From positions 1,054,001-1,118,000 of the forward strand of contig CM073196.1 of assembly GCA_037042915.1 (NCBI GenBank): a DNA stretch of 64,000 bases. Direction: 5' to 3'. The notes beneath the pieces are model-generated. The model ran no database searches. It was not told where the DNA came from and worked only from the letters and a program-made list of their open reading frames with translations. Positions 42,203 to 53,389 of this stretch are shown here, in pieces (within the stretch, counting starts at the first letter, position 1; each line of letters starts with the position of its first letter). This DNA comes from Auricularia sp. M13 (Eukaryota > Basidiomycota > Agaricomycetes > Auriculariales > Auriculariaceae). Both the position numbers and the translations under genes were made by a program.

Positions 42203-44810
42203 CTAGACGGCAGCAGCCCGTTTGAGCGCCACGAAATGGCGGCCGGCAAGCTGTCTGCCCTGTAGATTTTCCACGAGGGCAGGAGAACCCCCCGTGTTGT
42301 AGGAAGTCATGGCCAGGAAAGCGGGACGGAAATGTACTTGCAAGGGAAGCCTCTGCAACGCTGCGTTGAATATCTCCAGGCACTCCGCAGCGGTCGGCCG
42401 GTCAGCCGGCGTATCTGCTTTCATCTGTGCTTTGAGGTCGTCGAAGCATGGGAACGCCTGGTAGTATATGTGAGACCCGAGCTCGACGTAGATTCATTTA
42501 TAGGCAGGCACGCACCTTGAACATGATGGTCGCAAAGGTTGAGCCGCACATGTATACGTCGGCCTTGAAGACATCGTGTTCGATGCCACTCTCATCCCCC
42601 GATATTTGCATCGGGGCTGCGTGGTCGAAACGAGTCGCTGACCCAAAGTCGATGAAGTATAACTTCAGCGGCGGACCGTCATTCGCAAGCACAACGTTGA
42701 ATTTCTTTATGTCCCTGCACAGCGGTAAGCAAAGCGACCCAACGGAAACTGAAGATCAAGCATACCCATGCGCAATTCCATTTCGATGCAAGAATGCCAT
42801 GCCCTGCCAAATACTGCCATCGGCGTTCCCGAAGGCGCGACCGGAAAATCGCCGAAAAACGCGCGCACGACGCGCTGCGACCGTTCGCGTCACCGCCGGT
42901 GCATTCCTCATGCTACGCCCTCCACACTCTGGGGCTGAGGTCTTGCACAGGATGGCCGCTATGCCCGCGCATGATCAGAGCTGGTGTGATCTCTTTATTA
43001 AGTTGGTTAATTTACACTCACACAGGGCATTGCTGGTCCAGAGCCACAGGTATTGAGCGAGGGGTGCTCACAACTCATGTACAGTGTTGGTAGTACCATA
43101 ATATAGCTTTATAAACCCTCATTTCACAGTGTGTCTTGCTCAGACGCTGCTGCTGCAGAGCCTGTTTACATGCTATTTCACAGCGGCCGTTGAGGACCCA
43201 GGAAACCCGAATAATCCTTAACAATGATGGCTTAATCCATGGCCATTGTAAAGCTACGTGCTCCGGGTGTCAGACCTGTGCTAAGTGCAATGGATGAGCC
43301 AGGGGTGAATGGATGCTCTAGTTATGTATCACTCGGTACCCGCTTGTCATGTGCTCAAACTCCGCACTTTAGGGGCGGTCGAGATTAGATGGGTAATCAG
43401 CATCCGAGCAATCCGTCTGATCAAATGGCAGACGGTTTGCCGTCTTGTCCTTGCCAGTTAAATTCCTCGCGTCCTGGTTGAGGATGCCTAGAAGTTCATT
43501 TCAGACCGGTTTCGTCTGACTCCCACCTCCGATGAAACAAAAAGTTATCCGCAACCTTCAGAATTGACCACCCGATAAGGATTGCCGAGTGATGGCAGAC
43601 GCTACACAGCGCGTCCGTCCGCTCGCCGGTTCAAGGACGCGCTGTAAGTAGTGGCCTGCTTTAAGGAGACTATGGATGCTCAGATTGCATCGAAAATAAA
43701 GGAGTCCACATTAGCCCTGATCATGCGCGGGCATAGCGGCCGTCCTGTGCAAGACCTCAGCCCCAGAGTGTGGAGGGCGTAGCATGAGGAATTCGAATGC
43801 ACCGGCGGTGACGCGAACGGTCGCAGCGCGTCGTGCGCGCGTTTTTCGGCGATTTTCCGGTCGCGCCTTCGGGAACGCCGATGGCAGTAAATCAGATCAA
43901 GTATGTAGTCGGGCAGCACGAGAAAGGAAGCAACCTCAAGCGCTTGCTGAAAGACATTCAACGAAAATCCGAGGATGCCGCATTTGGCAATGTGCTCGTA
44001 GCCACGAAGGCACGGCATCAAGGCCAACGTGAACGGTGAGGACGCGTTGGACACCGATGGACACTCGACGAAGCCGTGCACGGGCACGCAGACGTTGTGC
44101 GGGTCGCTCCGTCGAGGCTCTGCGTTAAGAAACTGTAGGATTTCCTTCTCGCGTGACGCAGGATGCGTGGGCAGAGTGATTAGGATCTTGACATATTTGC
44201 GCTCCCCGGTCTTGATGCATTCGACTGAGGTTGCCCGATACGAAGTTCGCTACGAGCGATGTGTTCCTCAGCTTGTAATTCATCGAAATGTGACAATGCG
44301 AACACGTACGGGTTCAGGTTTTGTATCAGGGTGACGCTTGTAGAATTCGCGCATGGCCTTGTAGTCCGAGCTGGGTGCCGGTTCTGGATCACTGTAGCGC
44401 CAGCCAGGAGCGAACCTCGGACGCAAGCGATAACCATGAGAGAGCAGATGCGGGTAAAGCGCGGCCCAGACGAGTTCGTGCTTCTGCAATCCGGGACCGT
44501 GCGTATAGCTGGAAGCGTGAGTAGACAGAATATCCTCAACGCGCTTCTGCTTGTCCAGCAGTACTGCCGCGTAGATCATGATCTCGACTTGGTCCTCGAC
44601 CATAAATTCGCCGGGAATATCACACAACAGGCGGGCAATGTGATCCTTGGTCGATTCGGTCACTTGTGCGATGCCAATGTGTTGGAGAACTGCGTCGCAG
44701 TCGAGGAAGATGGACATCTTGGGAAGATGACGACCTGGGCCGTGCAAGACCTCCGCGCCTCCCGCCTCCTCTGCCTCTGCCTCCGCAGCCGCGCCCGCCG
44801 ATGCGGCCAC
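42203..44810 (-). pseudogene. Lineage-type protein kinase gene split by an inverted-repeat element
   Basis: Protein kinase of a basidiomycete-expanded family. Typical N-terminal block: LLSHGYRLRPRFAPGW. Lobe sequence: HNVCVPVHGFVECPSV. Catalytic loop: IAHGDIKKFNVVL, with HGD in place of HRD. Metal loop: FIDFGSATRF. C-terminal: DRPTAAECLEIFNAALQRLP. A 1076-bp element sits in the exon between DYILDLI and WQGMAFLHRNG, duplicating AAAT; without it the frame is continuous. A second break lies in a 4-base G run (coding strand; C run 44204-44207), where one base fewer would continue into KYVKILITLPTHPASREKE. The start is 44810, or the internal ATG of MSIFLDCDAVLQH near 44717. Unless the element is spliced out, the gene is probably inactive. 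Confidence 0.7.
42813..43888. mobile_element. Non-autonomous inverted-repeat DNA element inside kinase exon
   Basis: A 1076-bp insertion with long terminal inverted repeats, near-identical for about 150 bp and fading by about 190 bp. The ends are ACTGCCATCGGCG and its complement; the right arm carries an extra GAATTC. It is flanked by a 4-bp duplication AAAT (42809-42812, 43889-43892). The core, about 43000-43700, has no open frame with transposase signal. The TIRs and target duplication support a cut-and-paste-type non-autonomous element. I cannot assign a superfamily: TA...TA flanks also exist, but only the 4-bp reading restores the kinase frame. Confidence 0.8.
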
Positions 44811-45057
44811 CGAAGCCCCTACCCCGTCCGTCGCTGCCTAATACTGTTGAAAGTCTAGGCATAAACTCTTACTCGGTCACGGAACTCAGTGAAGGAACAT
44901 CCGCTGAATTCAAAATTGCCACAAGGTTCAACTTCTTGGCCAAGAACTCTGCCGCGGCTCGCCTTTCTCTTGTGCAGGAGATTCTTTGTCAAAACCTTCC
45001 CTTGCTGGTGAACTATTCTTCCTTGACCCATGCCCACCTTTAGCTTCCGGCCCACCT

Positions 45058-46010
45058 ATGTCTTTTTCCGCTCACGAGTCAGCTATCATAGCAGCCTGCG
45101 CCGAACATGAGCAGAACAATTGGCGTCTTGACGACTACAGGCGCTGTATTCCTTTCGTTGTTCAGACCACCAAGTACTTTGTCAAATTTGGCGACACCTG
45201 GTGCTTCTCGTCCGAAGTCATGACACAGACGACTATCGCCAGCGTTGCTCGAGAGGACTTGAGCGCGCCGCGCATACCCGCAGTCTACCACAGTTTCCAA
45301 CACGGGCATTTGACCTACGCCATCATGGAGTTCATCGAGACGGTTGAGGTCCCGATGGACGCCCTCGTCGACAAGGTAGCCGCGGCCGTCCTCTGGCTGC
45401 GCCGTCAACCAGTACCTCCCAGGGTCCTTGGTCCTCTAGGGTCCGGTCTTGCCGCGCACAAGATATTCAAGGATACCTATGCGCCGCTGCCCTTCACCTC
45501 CGTCGTGGCCCTGGAACGCTTTCTGAATAAGGTCAGTCCCGTCCTGCTTCTTGACCCCCTGCTAAAGTTATGCATTCTTTTCAGGCCGTCTGAGCGGTGC
45601 GGCGACGAAAGCCAGACCTAGCCGCAATTGATATCGCTGGTGAACCGCTCGTGCTCACCCAATCCGATATGGACCCTAGCAATTTTGCTGTCGATGCTGC
45701 AGGGAGACCGGTCGTCTTCGATTTCGACCAGATAGGGTGGCTACCGACATCTCTTGCCAATTATACAATGCTCAGGACTACCTCCTTCGCCGCCGACGTT
45801 TCTGTGCACGTCTTCGGCAGTGACTGTGACACAATAGCCTCGTCATCTAATCTGGTCTCAATGAGTGCAGTGAGGACGTGTCTGGGGATGGGATTCAGAA
45901 CCACGTTCGGTACGCCAGGTTTATCATTCGTTGCAATTGTCACAGAGCAAATCCAGCAGGTCTTGACAAGGACGGCAACCCGACAACTTAGCACCGTGCC
46001 GTGTAAATAG
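45058..46010 (+). CDS. APH-like (aminoglycoside phosphotransferase fold) protein, internal stop
   Basis: Small fungal protein of the APH/choline-kinase-like fold, common in agaricomycetes. The N-terminal part is AACAEHEQNNWRLDDYRRCIPFVV and the middle AIMEFIETVEVPMDALVDKVAAAVLWLRR. The catalytic loop is LVLTQSDMDPSNFAVDAAGRP and the metal-binding Asp is in VVFDFDQIGWLPTSLANY, so the active-site residues are present. Two exons are joined by an intron (GTCAGT...TTCAG, 45534-45584). Directly after the junction the only in-phase acceptor gives A-V-stop (TGA 45591-45593) and then AVRRRKPDLAAIDI. A CGA-to-TGA change would explain it. The rest is open. It may be a recent pseudogene or a sequence error; no alternative acceptor keeps the phase. 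Confidence 0.65.
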
Positions 46011-46135
46011 TTGTTCGCGAATATGAATAGACAGTATAATGACACCGGGTGCTCGGTGTATTTCGCCAGAAAGGTCACAAAGCACCGCGTGCGCGCGGCC
46101 GCACTGCGCACACATATTTTACAAGATGTCCAATT

Positions 46136-47305
46136 TTATTGAGGCATGTAGCCGTACCCAGGCGGAGGCGCGCCGTATCCGGGCGGGGGGACGCCATAAC
46201 CCATCTGCGGCGGAGGCGGGGCGAAACCAGGCGGCGGAGGCGCGAAGCCAGTCGGCGGCGGCATCACAGGCGGCGCGCCAGGCATGCCCTGATACATGGG
46301 CATGGGCGCGGGCGGCGCGCCGGGCACGGCGCCGGGCGGCATGCCGATGACCTGCTGGGGCGCGAAGCCCGGCGGCGGGGCGGCCGGCTGCGCGAGCGCG
46401 CCGGCGAACTGGCCGGGGAGGTACGCGGGGCCGCGCATGCCCGGCGGGCGCGCGCCGAACGGCAGCGCGTTGTTCTTGCGCGCCTGCGCGGCGAGCAGGC
46501 GCTCGGCGGGCGTGCCGTGGCGCTCGCCCTTGCCGTCCTTCTTGAACGCGTACTGCACCGTGATGGGCTTGTTCATCAGGTACTGCCCGTTCATGTTCTC
46601 GATCGCGGCGTCGGACGACTCGAAATCCGCGTACGAGATGAAGCCGTAGCCCTTGGACGCCATCGTCTGCGGGTCGCGTGCAATCTGGAATGACAATGCA
46701 CGGTCAGCATAACCACCCACAAGCACTGAAAACCGCGACACAACGCGCCTTAGCAGGAGCAGAGAGCAGGCCAAACGCAGTGAACGTGTCGTATAACAGC
46801 CGCTCGTCCACGTTCTCGTCCAAGTTGCCAATGAACAAGTTCGCGCCGACATCGAGCTGCTTCTTATCCGACGAAGCCTACAACATACCAGTCAGTCAGA
46901 GAGTACAGCACCACAGCACGCAGAACAGGCAAACGGTACCTTATTGACGCGGATAGGCTTTCCCCAGAGTTTAATCTGGTTCATAATCTTGCATGCGTAC
47001 TCTGCGTCCTCCTCCGTAAGGAACTCACAGAAGCCATAGCCCTGGTGCGACATAGATATGCGATCCTTTGGCAAATGCACATTCACTGCAAAGGATACAG
47101 ACCTCAGTCAGAGTTCATTGCGAATTGAGCACGGCGCGACGCACCAACAGGCCCTGCCTGGAGCATGAGCTCCCAGACGATGGCGTCCGTCACCCGCTCA
47201 TCCAAATTACCCTGCAACGAGTCAGTAAGCTCTCGCGACGCGGTACCGAACGCGTACGAGGTAAACGGTAGCTTCCTGATTTCTGTCGTCCTGAGCGCGC
47301 GACAT
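46136..47305 (-). CDS. HSH49: Splicing factor 3b subunit 4 (Hsh49/SAP49)
   Basis: Component of SF3b in the U2 snRNP, which holds the branch-site region of introns. The first exon is short ([16 protein letters not shown]), followed by [22 protein letters not shown], and RRM1 with [51 protein letters not shown]2 reads [20 protein letters not shown], then [39 protein letters not shown]. The tail is the typical Pro/Gly/Met-rich low-complexity region ending [10 protein letters not shown]. Four or five exons. Length and order match the family. It is convergent with the APH-like gene, with about 125 bp between. Confidence 0.95.
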
Positions 47306-47653
47306 GTGCAAGTTCAAGCAAGAGTCGCAAGTTTCCGGACTTCGGCGCCACTGCTGCAACTTCAAGTCCGCAGAGCACAGCTCAGGGCGAAGTTCATCTC
47401 ACAATTCTCACAAGACTCACATTCGCTCACATTCCGCGCATCGCACTTCACACAAAGAACATCCGCCTTATATGATAGTGTATTGAAAGAGACAAAACCT
47501 CGCAATAGAAAAATAGGAGCCAGAGGAACCGAGACACGGAAGACGATCCAGACCGAACACACGAACCCACGACACGACACGAGCACGGGACAGGAGCAAT
47601 GCGCGCCACTGGGGCTGCGCGGGAGGCTTGGGCAACTGTCTCGAAAGACACAT

Positions 47654-50600
47654 TTACTCGTCGTCGTCGGACGCGAGCCCGGCCTTCTTCCGGGCCATCC
47701 GCTTCTTCTTCTCTGCATCGCGCGTCAGCAAAAGCAACCCAAAACATAGCGAAAACAGGACTGACCCTTGCGCGCATCGCTCGCCGACATCTTCTTCTGC
47801 TTGTTGACGTCGATCTTGTTGCCCATCGCGTCGTACACGTCCTCCTCGACGCCCTCCTTCTGGTCGATGCGCGGGCCGGAGCCCTGGCCCTCAACCCAGT
47901 TGTGGCCGGACGCCTCAAGACGGCCGTCACGCATCGCCCACACCTCCGTGCACAGCGACTCGGAGAAGTCGCGCGAGTGCGTGATGACGAGCACACCGCC
48001 CTGGAACGCCTTGAGCGCCTCGATGAGCGCAGCGAGCGACTCGCGGTCAAGGTAGTTCGTCGGCTCGTCGAGGCAGAGCACGTGCGGGCGGCGCCACGTC
48101 GCGGCACCGAGCACAATCTTGACCTTCTGTCCACCGGAGAGACCGCGCATGTTGTTGTGCGACACGAACTCGGGCTCGAGACCGAAGTCCGCAAAGTGCT
48201 TCTCGATCTCGCGGCGGACGAGCGGGCGCGTCATGCCGGCGCGCTGCGCCTCGCGGGTGTCGACCTCGATGACCTTCTTCTCGAATCCGCGCTTGACGAG
48301 CTCGTCGCGGGGCAGCCAGATGTTCTCCGAGGACGAGAGGCCCTTGAACGACACCTCGTACTCGTACGACTGCTTGAGCTTCTTGCGGTTGAGGATCTCC
48401 TCGATGAACCGCTTCTGGCCCTCGATGACGATCAGTGCGCCCTCCTTCATCTTCTTCTGCTCCTCCTCCGACACCTGGCGGTTGGCCTTGCTGAGCTCCT
48501 CGATGTCCTCGCCAGTCTGGAAACGCCAGAGCATGTACTCGAGCGGCGTCTTGTCGAGGTGCTTGTCGATGTGGTGGAATGCGTGCTGGGCAACGTAGCC
48601 AATGACCAAGTTGGGGTGCTTCCAGATCTCACCGCCCTTGTTCGGCTCCATGTCGCCAATAAGGAGCTTGACGAGCGTCGACTTGCCGGAGCCGTTGGGG
48701 CCGAGGACAGCGACACGAGACGAGAGCGAGACTTGGAGCGTGATGTCGTAGAGCTGCTGGACGGTCTGCGTCGGGTACTGGAAGCCGACCTTGCGCATCT
48801 TGAGGAGCGACTTCTCCTTGGTCTTGACACCCTCAAGGAGCGGGGGGTCGGGGAGCTTGAACTTGTAGTCCTCGGCGGCCTCGAGCGTGAAGTACGACTT
48901 GGCCTCGGGGACGGCCTTGACGAAGTCGTGCAGGTTACCGCGGTAGCGGCGCAGCTTGAAGCGGTTCAGGTGGAGGACGTCGGTGATGACGTTGTTCAGG
49001 AACGCCGAGTCGTGCGAGACGATAATGGATGTGCAGTTGGTGAGCGACTTGAGGTACGACTCGAGCCAAGCAATGTTGACAACGTCCAAGCTGAACAACT
49101 TAATTAGCGTCTCGCAACCACACAAAGGCAATGAACGTACTGATTGGTAGGCTCATCGCAGAGCAGGATGTCGGCCTTGAAAAGCATCGCGCGGGCAAGC
49201 GCGAGCTTCATCTTCCAACCACCGGACAGTGCGCCGATGGACTGCTTCTGGCGCTCAGAGTTGAAGCCGACAGACTCGAGGGCCTCGACGATCTCCGCGG
49301 GGGTACCGAGGAGACGCTTGTCGGCGCTGACCCAGTCGATGACGGAGATGTCCTCCTCGCTGCCGTCGATGTCGTGGGCAACGTAGAATGTACGGACGAC
49401 GTCGGGCGACGGGAAGCCCTCGACCTGGCCGTTGACAATGGCGTTCATCAGCGTCGACTTGCCGGTACCGTTCTTGCCGCACAAGCCGTAGCGGTGGCCA
49501 CGCTTGAGGCGCATGTTGGCGGTGTTGAGCAGGATCTTGGCACCATAGGCGAGCGAGAACGTGGTGTTGCACAGGTCCTCACCCTCCTCGTCATCCTCCT
49601 CCTCAGCGTCGTCGGAGCCCTCGTTGGCCGAACGGAGCAGCCAGTCGTCGACAATCTCGCGGGTCTCCGCGGAGGGCTGGGCGAGCGCAATGTACGCGCC
49701 GAGTGTCTCCCACTGCGCCTGCTCGAAGTTGGCGAGCTGGGCCATGTTGGCGGCGAGGCGGGCAGCGTACGACACGAAGGTGTTGTTGGAAGACGGGCCC
49801 TGGATGCCCTTCTTCTTGTAGACGGAGGCGAGGTTGGACGCCATCTTGGACGGCTCAACGACAGGCGGCGGGGGGAGGTTGGAGCCATCACCCTCGGGGA
49901 GCTCAGCAACCTGGCGGAGCGTAGCGATGGCACGCGCAACGACGGTGCGGGCCTCAGGGTCACCGATGGTGTCCTGGATCTTGATCAAGCCCGGGAGGAG
50001 CTTGGGCACGAACGGCCGGACGATGATGGCCGAGTCGACGAGCTTGGCCATGTTGTCGACGATAACGGCGACCTTGCGCTTGGTCGCGGTGAGCTTCTCG
50101 TTGAGACCACGCGAGAGCAGCGGGACCATGAGCGACAGAGTCGGCGAGTCTACTTCAGAAACGAAAGTGGTGGCCGAGAGGAGCTGGATGGTGTTGGGCA
50201 CCTCCTTCTCGGGATTAATCAAGGCGTTAATAAGAGCAGGAATAAATCTGTACAAGGCGTTAGAAGGCCGAGAAGGTAAACGGGGCGCCAGAAGCTTACC
50301 TCTCGATATCCTTGTTGCTAATGAGAGCAGTGACCTTTGTCAGCGTCTCGCGAGCTGCCTTCTTGACGTCGGCCTTGGTGTCCCAAATGGCGTCCGACAG
50401 GACGGGGACAATCTCGGGCGTAGCGCGACCAATCTGGGTCGGGGCCGAGATGACGAGCTGGTTGAGGACGGCCAGGGCGCCAGTCTTGACCTGCCACTTG
50501 CCGGCGGTTTTGATCTGGTGAAGGAGCGAGGGAAGAACGAGCACAGAAGCCCAGGGGTTCATAGACTTGACAAAAAGGACGAAAGCGGCTACGGCGTTCT

Positions 50601-51045
50601 GGCGGGTGCCCACGGCCTTGTCGGCAAAGGTCTCGAGGAGGGGCGTAAGGACGCCGCCGTCGATGATGACGGGCTCGAGCGGCTTGATCTGGCCATCAGC
50701 GATGATGACGGAGATAGCCTCCACTGCGCCGTCGCGGGCGGCAGCGGACTTCTTGTCGCCGAGCGCCTTGACGAGGGCTGCGGCGAGGCCGAGCGTCTGG
50801 AAGATCGACGGGTCGTTCTTGGAGAGCGAGGCGAGCGCGTGGGCAGCAGACTCGCGGTCGGCCTTGTCAGCGGCGAAGAGCGACGCGAGATCAAAGGCCG
50901 GTACAGCCGCCTCCTCGACGGGGGTTGCGGCGACAGCGCCGTTTTGGGCCGCGGCCGCGGCCTTGAGGGCCTCGGGCGACGGGATGTGGGCAGCCGGGGT
51001 GGCAGGGGTAGCAGCAGCGATGGCGACCATTTTGTCTGAGGACAT
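47654..51045 (-). CDS. TEF3: Translation elongation factor 3
   Basis: Fungus-specific ribosome ATPase that drives release of E-site tRNA during elongation. It starts MSSDKMVAIAAATPATP. An N-terminal HEAT-repeat region (about 40-330) and a helical region come first. The first ABC domain has Walker A CGKNGTGKST, signature LSGGWKMKLALARAM and Walker B ILLCDEPTN. The second has GPNGSGKST, LSGGQKVKIVLGAA and VLCLDEPTNYLD, with the chromodomain-like insert (IWLPRDELVKRGFEKKVIEVD) that contacts the ribosome. The basic tail ends RMARKKAGLASDDDE. About four introns in 3.4 kb; the coding sequence is GC-rich. The 1.45-kb upstream region carries a TATA box and a likely leader intron. Confidence 0.97.
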
Positions 51046-51386
51046 GTCTTCCCAATCAGCGTCTCAGAAAATCGACGCGCAGGGACCCCGGGGGCCAGGG
51101 GCAACGCACCTATAGGTGTACGAGTATGTGAAAACTGGGGGGTGTCTATGGGGGGCTGGCTGGCAAAAGTCTACAAGGATACCGAGGATCTGGAGGAGGG
51201 GCGCGATAAGGACCCCGGTAGCCGCAGAAAACGCAGAGGACTGACCGTAAGGGCGCGAGCGCCGTCTATTAGTCTACTGCAGGGGGTGTCAGGGGGACGC
51301 GCGGGCGACGGGCGGCAGGGGACTCACTGGGGACAAAGACTGAGCGGGGGGGTTGGGAAAAAGGACACCTGGAGCGGCGCGGGGGC

Positions 51387-51394
51387 TTATATAG
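51387..51394 (-). promoter_or_regulatory. TATA box of elongation factor 3 gene
   Basis: CTATATAA on the minus strand about 340 nt upstream of the ATG at 51045. A segment at about 51273-51330 has GTGAGT...CTGCAG ends and could be a leader intron. Confidence 0.45.
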
Positions 51395-52496
51395 GGAATT
51401 CGGCTGGCACCGATTGGGTCGCACGTTTCGCTTTCGGTTTTGTTCCGAGGTCCCAGCGCTTTATCGCACTGCACACCGGATCTCTGGCGCCCTTTATAAC
51501 ACGCTGCCAGCTCGTCTACCCCGTGGGGAACGCCAGCACCCATCTCTCAGCTGCCTGCCACCGAAACAACGCAGAAGTCGCGGAGCCTTTCTCGCGCGTG
51601 CACGTGTTTCGCGCCGTTTCGCTGTACAGTCAAGTTGTAATCAACAGCAACGTGGGAACACAGTCACCGGAAGGTTCAACCGCCAATCGCGGCCACCGGC
51701 TAGTCTCCGCACCTCGCTCCTGCGGCGAGGTGCTGTAACGGTACTAAGGGCTGTCCAGAACGCTCCCACGAATGGGACCCAGACAGGGATGCGCCATCAA
51801 CCGTCCGCATTGCCTGTCAGGCGTCATATCGAGCGGAGATAGGCACATTGCTTCCTGGTCGGTCACGGGAACGCTGAATGGCATGGCGATACGTCCGTGT
51901 TGCCAACAGCAGCAATGTCCAGTACTTATATGCGCCTGAGCTCGTTTAGAGTTATCTGCTAGCTCGCTGTCGCGCGCGACGCGTGTGGCCCCTGTGGAGC
52001 GACGTTGGAGCCTAGATGCCGCGGCCCATGCGCGCGCTGGCGCGCCACCGATTGCACCGAGCCTCGACACCGGGGCCAAAAATGGCGAGCCTATCTCCGT
52101 CATTCCCCGCGCAGCTGCGGCTCCGCACCCCGCCTGGAGCTTTTGCATGAGTCGACGGAGGCGAGAGCAGATGGAATGACGGGGCGTGCACAGACGCGCA
52201 TGAAATCCCCACGGATTCGCAGCGCGGACCCCCCGCGGCCGCCTTGTACTTCCACGAGGTTTTGTGCGCGACTTTGAGCTCGCATCGCTGTCCTCATCCT
52301 CAGTCCGGAAAGCCAATGGCAATGCACCCGCCCGTCGCGGAATCTTGGCTTCAGTAAGGCGCTGCCGACGCACAGCCGCAGCGCCCGCCGGCATTTTTGC
52401 ACTGCACATCCCCCTGCAGGATACAGTACATAAAGGGGCCGGCGAGATCAGAGTCAGACTCCCTGCAAATCGATAATCCCAACCCCAGACACTTTG
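51395..52496. other. Divergent promoter region, no gene seen
   Basis: Between elongation factor 3 and the CipC-like gene. Long frames are open here only because of high GC; none shows family signal. A sequence ATACAGTACATAAAGG near 52421-52436 may serve the rightward gene. Confidence 0.45.
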
Positions 52497-53165
52497 ATGA
52501 GCTTCCGCGCCAAGTTCAGCGACTCGCTCGAGATCGTGCACCTCAAAGTCGAGCGCGTCAACGCGAAGGTGAACCCGTACTCGCCGGACCACTTCTCCCC
52601 CGCGACGCACGACGAGAGCGCGCGCGCGTACACGGAGATCCTCACCACCGAGACCGTGCCGGACACGCACAAGGACGTCTGGACGCACCAGGGTCAGCTC
52701 TTCCTCTTCCTCCTGTCAATGCACCGCAGCCCTGACTAACTCGACTTCGAATGAACTGCAGTCCTAGCTCTGGCAGCAGGCTTCTCCTCCCTCTACGCGC
52801 TCGAAGCGCACCTGCGCGCCACAGGCCACGAGCCATCCGAGGTCGGCACGCTTGAATTGCTCGAAGACATCGCCTCGTCCGAGGTCGACAAGCTCATCGC
52901 GGCCAAGGAGCTCTTCTGGGTCGACTCCGCCAAGGCGCGGCGCAACGCGAGCAAGCAGGCGCACCACCTCGCGCGCCGGCGCTACAAGGACGCCGCGAGC
53001 TTCGCCGTCGCGCGCGCGAGCGCCGGGCCCGCCGACCACTACAAGCACGGCACGTCGCGCCCGTTCCGCGTCGCGCATGTCCTCGGCGACTCCGACTCTG
53101 TCCAGGAGGCCGTTGCTGAGGAGGAGAAGCGGCATGCGCACCACTGGCGCTTCCTCAGCCACTAA
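52497..53165 (+). CDS. CipC/DUF3759-like protein
   Basis: Two exons, MSFRAKFSDSLEIVHLKVERVN... to VWTHQG, then VLALAAGFSSLYALEAHLRATGHEPSEV... to HHWRFLSH. The second exon has the pattern of the CipC/DUF3759 helical domain: A-x-G-F-x-x-x-x-A-x-E, then SSEVDKLIAAKELFWVDSAKARRNASKQAHHLARRRY. Relatives are small stress- or antibiotic-induced cytosolic proteins of unknown biochemistry. The start at 52497 is the first ATG. The likeness is by pattern only; an unrelated helical protein remains possible. Confidence 0.6.
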
Positions 53166-53389
53166 CGGCTGCTGTGAGCTTCGGATACCGCGATGCTGGG
53201 ATGTTGTGCTGCTCTACTGCTGTCTACTGTAACTATGTATTTGGAAGGTGCGGTTATTTCGCACCGTGTACTTTTGTAATCGACTTGTCGTCCTCATAGT
53301 GGGAGAATAATGACTTGCTTTCTCGTCGAACTGTTCAACAAGCTGTGTTAATCTATTGATTCTTCTCTAATTCACAACAACGGGGGATC

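Noticed and set aside
43600-43660. Possible tRNA-like box (CCGGTTCAAGGAC) inside the inverted-repeat element
   Set aside because: No matching A box at the right distance and no cloverleaf arms, so a tRNA or tRNA-derived SINE is not supported.
42813-43888. Reading the kinase insertion as a TA-flanked Tc1-type element
   Set aside because: TA does flank both ends, but removing the insertion with a TA duplication shifts the kinase frame, whereas the 4-bp AAAT reading restores it.
47599-49107. 502-codon plus-strand frame opposite elongation factor 3
   Set aside because: It is the antisense reading of a strongly conserved gene; the low-complexity Leu/Glu/Val composition is typical of such shadows.
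51744-52688. Long minus-strand open frame (314 codons) upstream of elongation factor 3
   Set aside because: Arg/Ala-rich shadow of GC-rich sequence. It runs antisense through the first exon of the CipC-like gene and shows no family signal.
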